Positions 44,322-52,511 of a stretch of 64,000 nt of DNA are shown here, one piece after another. Numbering within the stretch: the first letter of the stretch is position 1; each line of letters starts with the position of its first letter. Source of the DNA: Niastella koreensis GR20-10 (GTDB taxonomy: Bacteria > Bacteroidota > Bacteroidia > Chitinophagales > Chitinophagaceae); the NCBI RefSeq assembly GCF_000246855.1, contig NC_016609.1, positions 6,646,744-6,710,743 of the forward strand, given 5' to 3'. A program made the translations under genes and the position numbers. The notes below the pieces were generated by a model, which was given only the letters and a program-made list of their open reading frames with translations, did not search any database and was not told the origin of the DNA.

Positions 44322-46184
44322 TTATTTCTCCAGTAATTGTAATTCCAACAGTTTCATCAGTTCCCCTTTCACTATGGAAACCGGTTTAATGCTCAGTTCG
44401 TGTGTGCCGGCAGGTAATTCAAGGGTATCCATATTATCAAGGGTCAACACTTTTGTATCGGAGCCGCTGCCGGTTATCTTTATTTCTTTTGAATGAGTGC
44501 CGCTTTGCAACACAAATGTGCCACCATTGCCTTCACCGGCAAGATATTTCATATTTATGGTAAACGTAGCCGGTTTTGTAGTGCGGAAAGTCCAGCTTAA
44601 CCACTGGTTGTTCGATTTCCAGTTCTGCACATAATACTTGCCCGTCTTACCATCGCCATAGCTAAATTTGTCGCCATGTAATTGCGCATCGAATGCCAGC
44701 AATTGCTGCACAGGAACGTTGGCAGAAAATACCCGCACCGAATCTGTTTGTAACTTTCCTTTTAATTCAACAGTAATTACCGTATTTAAGGTATCGGGCA
44801 TTTTTGCCGGCAGGCTGATCACCACATCATTTGCATTTACGCGGTTGGCAGTTAATGCCTTTTTACCATCCAACAGGGATACTTTGGTAAAGCCGCTTTG
44901 CAAGCCGCCTACATAGAGTTTATTATCTGCCGGCCAGTTAAAAACATGCAGGTAAAGTGTATTGCCTTTCAATGTGGACACACCCCAGCTTTGCAAGGGC
45001 AGCGGACTGGCCACAGTACCATAAATGCTTTCGCCGTTCTTATCCATCCAGGCGCCAATGCCTTTTAAGATTGCCAGGTCTTTGCTATCAAAGGCACCAT
45101 CACCTTTAGGCCCGATATTCATCAACAGGTTGCCGCCGCGTGAAGCGGCTTTCGCCAGCAAATGCACAAAGGCAATAACGGGTTTATGGCTGTTATCGAA
45201 TTTATGATAGCCATACGATTCATTGGTGGTAGGGATCGCTTCCCAATCGCCGGTTACGGGGAAAAACTCCAGCGGACGATCAGCCGTATTTTTATAATCG
45301 CCAAAGCTTATTTCCGCACTTCTTGCCAACCGGCCATTTACTACCACATGGTTATCTGCTTCGCGAATGGCTTTCAGAATGCGAATGTTTTCTGATAGTG
45401 GTAATTTACTGGGAGTATCGAACCACAGGATATCGGGATGGTATTTTGCCAGCAGTTCTTTTATTTGCGGGATCGCTTTTTCGTTTACATATTTCTGCGC
45501 CTTGGGTAACAACTCAGGATGCAGGTTGAACCAGTTTACGCCACCATACAATCCTTTATCGCCACCGGGATTACTGTACTCCCAATCATTGCCCGGTGCA
45601 TCGGGATGTTCCCAGTCGAACGCATGTGAATAATAAAACCCAAACTTGATCCCATATTTATGACAGGCTGCAGACAGCTCCACCATGGGATCGCGTTTGA
45701 ACGGGGTTTGTTGCATGATGTTGAAATCGGAAACTTTTGTATCGAACATCGCAAACCCGTCGTGGTGTTTGGAGGTAATGATCATATACTTCATACCGGC
45801 TTCCTTTGCATGCCGCGCCCAGGCATCGGCATCAAACAACACGGGATTGAACTGATGGGCCAATGCCAGGTAATCGGCCCGGGTAATTTTTTCCTTGCGC
45901 ATCAGGTGCTCGGCATAACCATCTACTTTCTGCCCTTTCCATTCCCCACCGGGCAATGAATAAATACCCCAGTGAATGAACATGCCAAAACGCGCCTGCT
46001 GCCACCAGGTTATGCGTTCATCGTGGTTTTTCATGGAGGCAGTCCACCAGCCGCTTACGGCTTCATCTATAGCCTGCTGATCACGTTGCCGGCCACGGTT
46101 GAACATTTCTTTGTCTTCATCTCCTTGCGAAAACGCTCTTAGGGTTATGAAGAAGCTGGATAGTATAATTAGTTTATAATTCAT
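44322..46184 (-). CDS. GH29 alpha-L-fucosidase with C-terminal beta domain
   Basis: A 620-aa exported protein (signal MNYKLIILSSFFITLRAFS). WWQQARFGMFIHWGIYSLPGG and AGMKYMIITSKHHDGFAMF are the fucose-pocket motifs. DILWFDTPSKLPLS holds the nucleophile Asp near 254. ASRGGNLLMNIGPKGDGAF ends the barrel. An added ~120-residue C-terminal region (KTGKYYVQNWKSNNQWLSW onward) looks like a carbohydrate-binding-type beta-sandwich, absent from the shorter GH29 of this operon. Confidence 0.94.
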   Translation of the reverse strand: MNYKLIILSSFFITLRAFSQGDEDKEMFNRGRQRDQQAIDEAVSGWWTASMKNHDERITWWQQARFGMFIHWGIYSLPGGEWKGQKVDGYAEHLMRKEKITRADYLALAHQFNPVLFDADAWARHAKEAGMKYMIITSKHHDGFAMFDTKVSDFNIMQQTPFKRDPMVELSAACHKYGIKFGFYYSHAFDWEHPDAPGNDWEYSNPGGDKGLYGGVNWFNLHPELLPKAQKYVNEKAIPQIKELLAKYHPDILWFDTPSKLPLSENIRILKAIREADNHVVVNGRLARSAEISFGDYKNTADRPLEFFPVTGDWEAIPTTNESYGYHKFDNSHKPVIAFVHLLAKAASRGGNLLMNIGPKGDGAFDSKDLAILKGIGAWMDKNGESIYGTVASPLPLQSWGVSTLKGNTLYLHVFNWPADNKLYVGGLQSGFTKVSLLDGKKALTANRVNANDVVISLPAKMPDTLNTVITVELKGKLQTDSVRVFSANVPVQQLLAFDAQLHGDKFSYGDGKTGKYYVQNWKSNNQWLSWTFRTTKPATFTINMKYLAGEGNGGTFVLQSGTHSKEIKITGSGSDTKVLTLDNMDTLELPAGTHELSIKPVSIVKGELMKLLELQLLEK

Positions 46185-46205
46185 TATAAGTTCGTTCGTT
46201 TTTGA

Positions 46206-46294
46206 GTTATTTAGTTATTAGGTTATTAAGTTCTTAGGTTTTTGTCCTCGGGTAAACTTATGAACTCAAGAACTTAAGAACCTATGAACTTTTA
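46206..46294. repeat. Inverted octamer repeats
   Basis: Left: GTTATTTA, GTTATTAG, GTTATTAA, GTTCTTAG, GTTTTTGT (46206-46245). Right: AACTTATG, AACTCAAG, AACTTAAG, AACCTATG, AACTTTTA (46255-46294). The arms are inverted copies and the last unit contains the stop codon of the lyase-like gene. Position suits a terminator or mRNA-end stabiliser between that gene and the GH29 gene. Confidence 0.8.
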
Positions 46295-47476
46295 GAGCCA
46301 GATTAGCGGATGACGTACCGGTAAATTCCTGATTACTTCTTCTACTTTCGGTTCATGATCCAGCTTTTTCCAGGTAGTGAACCAATCATTATTGCCATAG
46401 GCATTGGCGCCGAACAGTAAGAAAGGCTGGGCTACCGGCCAGTTGTCCCAATACATTACATCGGGTTGTTTAGGCCATTTGCTTTTATCGGCAACAAAAG
46501 TATACAGGTATTCTACTCCTTTGCGAATGTTACGTCCATCGGGTGTGCTGAAGTTCCACAGGTTGTCTTCTTTGGTCGAAAGAATCTGGCAGATGGTGGT
46601 CATGGCATCGAGGTTAAAGATCGAATAGCCATAAGGTTTTGTTCTGCGCAGTTCCTGGGGAAAGCTTCCATCGGGCGCCATCTGGTTGGGCAGTAACACG
46701 GTTTTATACCGGTCGCGGCAAAACTGCATCAGCTTTTCATTATGGGTAAATTTAGCAAAGCAGGCGGTTTGCATCGTCCAGCAGGTGCCATGGTTATTGG
46801 CGGCATTCATTTCGTCTTTACCATACTGATGCGTTGTTAACCATTGCAGGTATTGTTCAAACCAATGCCTGATAGCTTCCAGCAATTGATGGTCCATGCC
46901 TTTGGCATTTTCCATTGTTTCCAGTCCCTGCACTACTTCCATCAGTTGAATGGTATCTATGATGCCAATGCCTCTGCCCGTGAACCGGCCTTTGATGGCC
47001 TGGGCATATTGCAGGTTCGGATTCATCATAGTAGCCTCCTCTACAAACCAGGCTTTGCAATGTTGTAATGCCTGCTTTACATATTTATCGTCGTGCGTAA
47101 GCTCGTATGCAGAAGCCAGTGCGCCAACGATCTGGCTAAACCGGATCATGGCCTGCCGGTGCGCCACAAAATTATCGGGGTTGCTCATGCCATCGCGCTG
47201 CACATAAGGACTGTCAACCGACTGTGGATTGGGCCACCAGTAATCACCTTCTGAAAAGAAATCGTGTTTACCGCCTGCACTTCTTGGCGAACTTTGCGCC
47301 GTTACCGTAACCGGTTGTTGCTGCATAGCCCAACCTGCCTGCTCCAGTATTTGCCTGCGAAGGGTTTTCATTACTTCCGCTTTGTAGCTGGCGGCGGTGT
47401 CAATAGCTGGCCGCCATTGGATGTTGGCTATAGCGGTAAGCAATAGCCAGGAAAGGAGTATTCGTTTAATATGCAT
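46292..47476 (-). CDS. Alginate-lyase-superfamily polysaccharide lyase, PL38-like
   Basis: A 394-aa exported (alpha/alpha)-barrel protein. GGKHDFFSEGDYWWPNP with RDGMSNPD (about 68-103), FSQIVGALASAYELTHDDKY, and NAANNHGTCWTMQTACFAKF near residue 227 match the Alginate_lyase Pfam group, whose Asn-His-Gly and Trp residues lie in the catalytic groove. The NNHG-C-W form and length fit PL38-type lyases acting on glucuronate-containing polymers, but PL family cannot be fixed by eye. Its products would feed GH88. Confidence 0.8.
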   Translation of the reverse strand: MHIKRILLSWLLLTAIANIQWRPAIDTAASYKAEVMKTLRRQILEQAGWAMQQQPVTVTAQSSPRSAGGKHDFFSEGDYWWPNPQSVDSPYVQRDGMSNPDNFVAHRQAMIRFSQIVGALASAYELTHDDKYVKQALQHCKAWFVEEATMMNPNLQYAQAIKGRFTGRGIGIIDTIQLMEVVQGLETMENAKGMDHQLLEAIRHWFEQYLQWLTTHQYGKDEMNAANNHGTCWTMQTACFAKFTHNEKLMQFCRDRYKTVLLPNQMAPDGSFPQELRRTKPYGYSIFNLDAMTTICQILSTKEDNLWNFSTPDGRNIRKGVEYLYTFVADKSKWPKQPDVMYWDNWPVAQPFLLFGANAYGNNDWFTTWKKLDHEPKVEEVIRNLPVRHPLIWL

Positions 47477-47490
47477 ACTAAGTTTTTAAA

Positions 47491-47640
47491 ATCGTGAAAC
47501 GGCAAACGTGAAAAAGTTCCCGTAATTAGAGCCTCGCTATAAAATTCAACCTGTTAACTTGTCAACGTGTTAACCCGTCAACGTCCTACCTCTTACGTCC
47601 TATTTCTTTTCCTTTATCAACTCTATCAACCCTGTCAACT
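47491..47640. repeat. Degenerate 8-9-nt repeats, copy 1
   Basis: ATCGTGAAACGGCAAACGTG (47491-47510) is followed by units such as TTAACTTG, TCAACGTG, TTAACCCG, TCAACGTC and then CAACTCTAT, CAACCCTGT, CAACTCCCT. It shares CCTTTATCAACTCTATCAAC with copy 2 at 49801. It fills the spacer between the lyase-like and GH31 genes. Confidence 0.7.
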
Positions 47641-47643
47641 CCC

Positions 47644-49788
47644 TCACTTCGTCATAAACTCAAACGTCACACTCCCCACCGTATTCGGTTTCCCTTTCAC
47701 AGGAGCACTAATAGCACCTCGCCACTTCCCCGCCTTATCCTTCTCTACTTTTATTTCGCGCCAGCTGTAATCGCCTTTTTCATAATTATAGGTTTCGCCA
47801 TCATCGTCGTACAGCTGGTACGAACCGGGCTTTTCGCCATAAAAGCGAACGGTGAGATCTACTTTTTCTCCGGCGGCTGGTGCATGTAACATAGGTTTCA
47901 TTAAGGGTATAATTGCGCCGTCTTTTACATACACGGGTATTTTATCCAATCCAGGCGTAACAGTTATTACTTCGCCATCACCGGCAAAGGCGCCCGTGTA
48001 GAAATCGTACCACCGGCCTTTAGGCAATACCACCTTACGTGTTTTTTGACCGGTGAACAAGGGCGCTACCAGTAAATAATCACCTGCCATGTATTGATCC
48101 TTGATCTCTTTTGACGCCGCTTCAGCATACGGGTTCTCTTCGAGGTTAGCGCTGCCATTTTCTTTTTTTGATTCAGGTACAAAACCTTCTTCGAGGTTCA
48201 TGGCCCTGAAGGGCGGAATGCCCTGAAAATGATACCGGGCAAATGCCGTGTACCAGTAAGGCATCATTTGCATGCGTAATAACGCCAGTTGTTTTATAGG
48301 TTCGGCCACATCCTCGTACGACCAGGGTTTGGTGCCGCTGGCCCAGGCATTGATCATGGCCATGGGTGAAAACACTACTGTTTGAAACCGGCGTAACCAT
48401 TCTTCCGATGATTTGGAAGCCCTTGCTTCGGGCGTCCACAACACACCGGCAAAACCGCTGTTGATAAGCGCCGTTATAAAATCTTCATGGTTATAATAAT
48501 CGTTGTAAATAACATATGGGAAAGACGCACCGCCGGCATTGGAACCCCGCACCAGGCCAAAGGTCCTTTTATTCTGCTGGTGATATAATTCTGCACTGTA
48601 ACGCTGTAACAATACGCCAAAGGTCTGGCGCATTTGTTCGGCAGTTACGCCTGAGGGAAAGGTAGCCACATCGGGCCACAGGTAATAGTCATAACCATCT
48701 ACTTCATCTATCTTATAGCCACTCACGCCTATATTGACCTGGTTATTTTTTAACTGGTCAAAAAACAACGTCCGGCCCTGTTGGGTAGTAAGGTCCGGCA
48801 CCAGTCCGTTCCATACAGTGTGTGAACCGCTGTAGGGAACAATGGCTTTATAAAACGGCGCCTCGGGCGATACATAGGGATTGGTCCAGAGGTTTACACG
48901 GATATTTTCTTTTAACAGGTCCTGCACAAAACCAGCCGGATTGGGATAACGGGTGCTGTCCCAGGAAAAAGTACAGGGATAACTTTTACTTTGCCAGCCC
49001 GGTTCCAACCCAATAAAATCAAGCGGAAAACCTTTTTCCCGGAATGCTGCCACTTCTTTCTTCACTTCGTCGGCGGTATACAACGTTTTTACGCGTTGCG
49101 TGAAACCCAGGCCCCAGCGGGGCGGTAAACAACCGCCGCCATTAAATAAGTTAAAGCGGCGAACGGCATCCAACGGAGTAGGGCCACCGAATACATATAC
49201 TTCTACCCCGGCTGCCGGCACCAGTATTTCCACTGCATCTGAATAGGGACGTGAGTTCCAGCTTTTATCGGTATTCCGGTCTTTGGCAACCGGCGCGTTC
49301 TTACTGTCTTTACGTACTGCAGTACCTGCATACACATTTAAATACCGGGCGGAGTTGATGAATACGCCATATCCTTTTGAGGAAACATAAAAGGGCGATG
49401 GCGCATGTGTTCTGCCATTGTCTTTTCCGCCATAGTGGTCAACATGTAATTGCAAGATCTTTCCCCGTTGGTGAACGGTTTGAAAGTTCAATCCAAAACC
49501 ATATAGCTGTTCTTCTTTTTGTAAAGGGAACCGCAGATAGGTTTTGCCATCTATTACTTTTATGGAGATCTCTGTTTGATCTAATGGAAATGATGCCTGG
49601 GTAATGGCCGATAGCGCTTCCTTATTAGGCGTAGCGCCTGAAGCTTTTAACAGGTCATAATTTTCGGGCACCCCGGCTACCGCCTTCCATACTCCCGGGG
49701 CGGTTTCGGACCAGCTTACCTGCGCGTAGGTGAGGCTGATTTCGAATACAAATGCAATAATTAATACGAATCGCTTTGCTATATACAT
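47644..49788 (-). CDS. GH31 glycoside hydrolase
   Basis: A 714-aa exported protein (MYIAKRFVLIIAFVFEISLTYA). An N-terminal beta-sandwich leads to the TIM barrel: GLGFTQRVKTLYTADEVKKEV, FPLDFIGLEPGWQSK and VSGYKIDEVDGYDYY, where the Asp of KIDEVDG (about 358) is in nucleophile position. YVIYNDYYNHEDFITALINSGFAGVLWTPEARAS replaces the common RSA-like stretch before the acid/base. This is a less common GH31 subgroup; alpha-xylosidase, alpha-glucosidase or alpha-galactosidase activity is possible. Confidence 0.87.
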   Translation of the reverse strand: MYIAKRFVLIIAFVFEISLTYAQVSWSETAPGVWKAVAGVPENYDLLKASGATPNKEALSAITQASFPLDQTEISIKVIDGKTYLRFPLQKEEQLYGFGLNFQTVHQRGKILQLHVDHYGGKDNGRTHAPSPFYVSSKGYGVFINSARYLNVYAGTAVRKDSKNAPVAKDRNTDKSWNSRPYSDAVEILVPAAGVEVYVFGGPTPLDAVRRFNLFNGGGCLPPRWGLGFTQRVKTLYTADEVKKEVAAFREKGFPLDFIGLEPGWQSKSYPCTFSWDSTRYPNPAGFVQDLLKENIRVNLWTNPYVSPEAPFYKAIVPYSGSHTVWNGLVPDLTTQQGRTLFFDQLKNNQVNIGVSGYKIDEVDGYDYYLWPDVATFPSGVTAEQMRQTFGVLLQRYSAELYHQQNKRTFGLVRGSNAGGASFPYVIYNDYYNHEDFITALINSGFAGVLWTPEARASKSSEEWLRRFQTVVFSPMAMINAWASGTKPWSYEDVAEPIKQLALLRMQMMPYWYTAFARYHFQGIPPFRAMNLEEGFVPESKKENGSANLEENPYAEAASKEIKDQYMAGDYLLVAPLFTGQKTRKVVLPKGRWYDFYTGAFAGDGEVITVTPGLDKIPVYVKDGAIIPLMKPMLHAPAAGEKVDLTVRFYGEKPGSYQLYDDDGETYNYEKGDYSWREIKVEKDKAGKWRGAISAPVKGKPNTVGSVTFEFMTK

Positions 49789-49800
49789 ATGGCTTTTTAA

Positions 49801-49878
49801 ATCGTGAAACGTGAAAGTCTTGTCAACCCGTCAACGTGTTAACTTGTCAGCCTTTATCAACTCTATCAACCTCCTTCC
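49801..49878. repeat. Degenerate 8-9-nt repeats, copy 2
   Basis: ATCGTGAAACGTGAAAG opens the element, followed by GTCAACCC, GTCAACGT, GTTAACTT, GTCAGCCT and CAACTCTATCAACC. Start motif, unit type and end motif match copy 1 at 47491, so the two spacers flanking the GH31 gene are related. The right end abuts the stop of the GH95 gene's reading direction. Confidence 0.7.
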
Positions 49879-49880
49879 TA

Positions 49881-52433
49881 CTACCTCACAGGAACAACCG
49901 TATACACCCTCCCCTTCTCCGTAACAAAATCAACACTATACCGCTCCGGCACTTTCAACTCCACCAACTTCGCATCCTGGTTCTTTTCATATGGTGGTTG
50001 TCCGTAGGAAGTATTCAGGTTATTCGCATTAGCGCCTGTTGCCTTCTTTGAAACTGCTTCTATTACTTTAACCGGGTATGGCGCACTGATGCGGCAGGGA
50101 CCTCCCAGCACGGACGTAATGGTGGCCTTTGATAACTTTCCATCTTTCCAGTCAATGGCTACGGTGAAATTGCCACGGGCTTTAATGCCTTTTATTGAAC
50201 CGCTTTTCCAGGCATCGGGTAAAGCAGGTAACAAGGCGAGCTCGCCATTATGACTTTGCAACAACAGCTCGGTAATGCCAGCGGTAGCGCCAAAGTTGCC
50301 ATCTATCTGAAACGGCGGATGCGCATCGAATAAATTCGGATAGGTACCGCCTCCACTCATGGCATCTCTTGTTACACGCGGGTCGATATACGTAAAGGCA
50401 TCACTCAGGATTTTATACGCATGGTTGCCGTCCTGTAAACGCGCCCACCAGTTTATTTTCCAGGCCATGGACCAGCCGGTACTTACATCGCCTCTAAAGA
50501 TCAACGATTGTTTGGCTGCTGCTGCCAGTTCCGGGGTGGTAGCCGGATTGATCTGACTGCCCGGATATAATCCAAACAAATGTGATAAATGCCGGTGCTT
50601 GTCATTGGGATCGTCCCAGTCTTTAAACCATTCCTGCAACTGTCCGTACTGACCTATATGAAATGGATATAATTTCTCCTTTGCTTTTATTACCTGGTCA
50701 CGAAACACCGCATCTGTTTGTAATAAGACGCTGGTTTTAATCACTGCCGTGAATAATTCGCGAATAATACTCATATCCATGGTGGTGGCCATTCCTACCT
50801 GGTATTCCTTGCCTTTTATCTTCATGGTGTTTTCGGGCGAGGTAGATGGATTGGTAACCAGGAGACCATTGGCAGGATCGGTTATTAACCAGTGAATCAT
50901 AAACTGCGCGGCGCCTTTCATCAACGGCCAGGCATTTTTCAAAAAGGTTTTGTCGCCGGTATATAAATAATGTTCCCAAAGATGTGTACTTAACCAGGCG
51001 CCCGCCATTGGCCAGGCACTCCAGCGGGGCATTCCTTTCGGGTCCCAATCCCAACCACCAGGTGGTGAGGTTTTTGCCCACAGGTCGGAATTATGATGCA
51101 CGACCCAGCCTTCGGAAATATTGTAATTCACTTTGGCCGTTTGTGCGCCATTTACGGCCAGTTCTTTCATGAAATCGAATAACGGCTGATGACATTCTGA
51201 TAAATTGGTATTCTCCGCCAGCCAGTAATTCATCTCCGTATTGATATTGGTAGTATAGTTACTGCCCCAGGGTGGTTGAATATGATCGTTCCAGATGCCC
51301 TGCAAATTGGCAGGCCGGGAACCGGGTCTTGAACTGGCTATTAACAAATACCGGCCAAACTGGTAATACAGCACCTGTAACTGTTGATCTGTTGGGTTGG
51401 AGGCATATTGTTTCAGGCGCTCATCAGTTGGTAATTTGGCGGCGCCATTGCCGGGACCCAGATTCAATTCAACTCTTTTAAACAGATTCTGGTAATCACG
51501 CATATGTGCCGCTTTTAACTGTTCGTAAGTAAGCCTCAATGCCTTTTGCAGATTGGCCTTTGCTTCAGTGGAAGGGTCCTTGCCTTCCAAACCAGGCGAT
51601 TTATTAAAGCCATTGAAGCTGGTAGCTTCTGATAAATAAATGGTGACAGTATTGGCGCCGCTTACTTTTAAGGCATTATTACTTTGTTCTACTTTCCCGC
51701 CCTCCGTTTTTATTTTCACATGCACCTCGAAGTTCATGCCTTCGCCATTTGCAGAATCATATCCCACCTGCTGCGGTTCATAATCCCGGTTGGCAACAAA
51801 TTTCGGAGCCTTGCCGCGCAGTACCAGGTAATCAGCGTCGGTAGTAGTTACTTTAAAATGTAATTTACTCGTAAGGTCCAACACCCCATCGATCACGCCT
51901 TTTTTATCGGCGGTGATGCGCATCACCAGCAATTTGGAGGGATAACTAATAAACGTTTCGCGCTGGTAAGTAACCTCGCCTATTTTATACCGAACCGTTG
52001 ATACCGCCTTGTTCAGATCCAGTTCCCGGTAATAGGTAGCCGGCAAAGTATCCTTCGACTGTACACGCCACCACAGGTCGCCCAATGGTAAATAGCGGGC
52101 GGAATAAGGGCCCTGCATTTTTTTCCATAAGGCGGCTGCCTTTTCATAATCGCCTTCAAATACAGCCTGCCTTACCTGGGGTAATACCGTTGGGCCATTG
52201 GGATTATTGCCCGCTTCGGGATAGCCCGACCACAAGGTATTATCGTTTAACTGCAGCCGTTCGGTGGCTACACCGCCGAAGACCATTGCGCCGGTTTTTC
52301 CATTTCCCAGCGGCAAAGCCTCCTCCCAGGCGTCAGCCGGTTTATTATACCATAGCTTTAAACCTGCATCACTTTGTTGTGCATACAACGAAGCAGTAGC
52401 CAGCAAACAGAAGATCGTTAGTTTATATTTCAT
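49881..52433 (-). CDS. GH95 alpha-L-fucosidase / alpha-L-galactosidase
   Basis: An 850-aa exported protein (signal MKYKLTIFCLLATASLYA). LWYNKPADAWEEALPLGNG and MVFGGVATERLQLNDNTLWSG are the unmistakable GH95 opening. The (alpha/alpha)6 barrel includes NINTEMNYWLAENTNLSECH, HHNSDLWAKTSPPGGWDWDP and WLSTHLWEHYLYTGD, with the catalytic Asn/Asp/Glu set. HPPFQIDGNFGATAGITELLLQSH is the usual late motif. It cleaves alpha-1,2-linked L-fucose or L-galactose, so the locus probably meets both linkages. Confidence 0.96.
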   Translation of the reverse strand: MKYKLTIFCLLATASLYAQQSDAGLKLWYNKPADAWEEALPLGNGKTGAMVFGGVATERLQLNDNTLWSGYPEAGNNPNGPTVLPQVRQAVFEGDYEKAAALWKKMQGPYSARYLPLGDLWWRVQSKDTLPATYYRELDLNKAVSTVRYKIGEVTYQRETFISYPSKLLVMRITADKKGVIDGVLDLTSKLHFKVTTTDADYLVLRGKAPKFVANRDYEPQQVGYDSANGEGMNFEVHVKIKTEGGKVEQSNNALKVSGANTVTIYLSEATSFNGFNKSPGLEGKDPSTEAKANLQKALRLTYEQLKAAHMRDYQNLFKRVELNLGPGNGAAKLPTDERLKQYASNPTDQQLQVLYYQFGRYLLIASSRPGSRPANLQGIWNDHIQPPWGSNYTTNINTEMNYWLAENTNLSECHQPLFDFMKELAVNGAQTAKVNYNISEGWVVHHNSDLWAKTSPPGGWDWDPKGMPRWSAWPMAGAWLSTHLWEHYLYTGDKTFLKNAWPLMKGAAQFMIHWLITDPANGLLVTNPSTSPENTMKIKGKEYQVGMATTMDMSIIRELFTAVIKTSVLLQTDAVFRDQVIKAKEKLYPFHIGQYGQLQEWFKDWDDPNDKHRHLSHLFGLYPGSQINPATTPELAAAAKQSLIFRGDVSTGWSMAWKINWWARLQDGNHAYKILSDAFTYIDPRVTRDAMSGGGTYPNLFDAHPPFQIDGNFGATAGITELLLQSHNGELALLPALPDAWKSGSIKGIKARGNFTVAIDWKDGKLSKATITSVLGGPCRISAPYPVKVIEAVSKKATGANANNLNTSYGQPPYEKNQDAKLVELKVPERYSVDFVTEKGRVYTVVPVR

Positions 52434-52450
52434 ATGTTCGTTTCTAGTAG

Positions 52451-52511
52451 GACCTGTCAGGTGGACTCAACACCCCGACTTATTAAATTTCTGCTGTCCA
52501 CCCTACAGGTC
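52451..52511. repeat. Imperfect inverted repeat overlapping the GH2 gene end
   Basis: GACCTGTCAGGTGGAC (52451-52466) and GTCCACCCTACAGGTC (52496-52511) are inverted copies differing only in the two central bases of each arm. The right arm contains the TAG stop of the GH2 gene. ACCTGTCAGG-type palindromes are common in Bacteroidota spacers. No T tract, so terminator function is uncertain. Confidence 0.65.

Noticed and set aside
49801-49878. Attachment site or insertion-sequence end
   Set aside because: No transposase or integrase in the window, no terminal inverted repeats and no target duplication.
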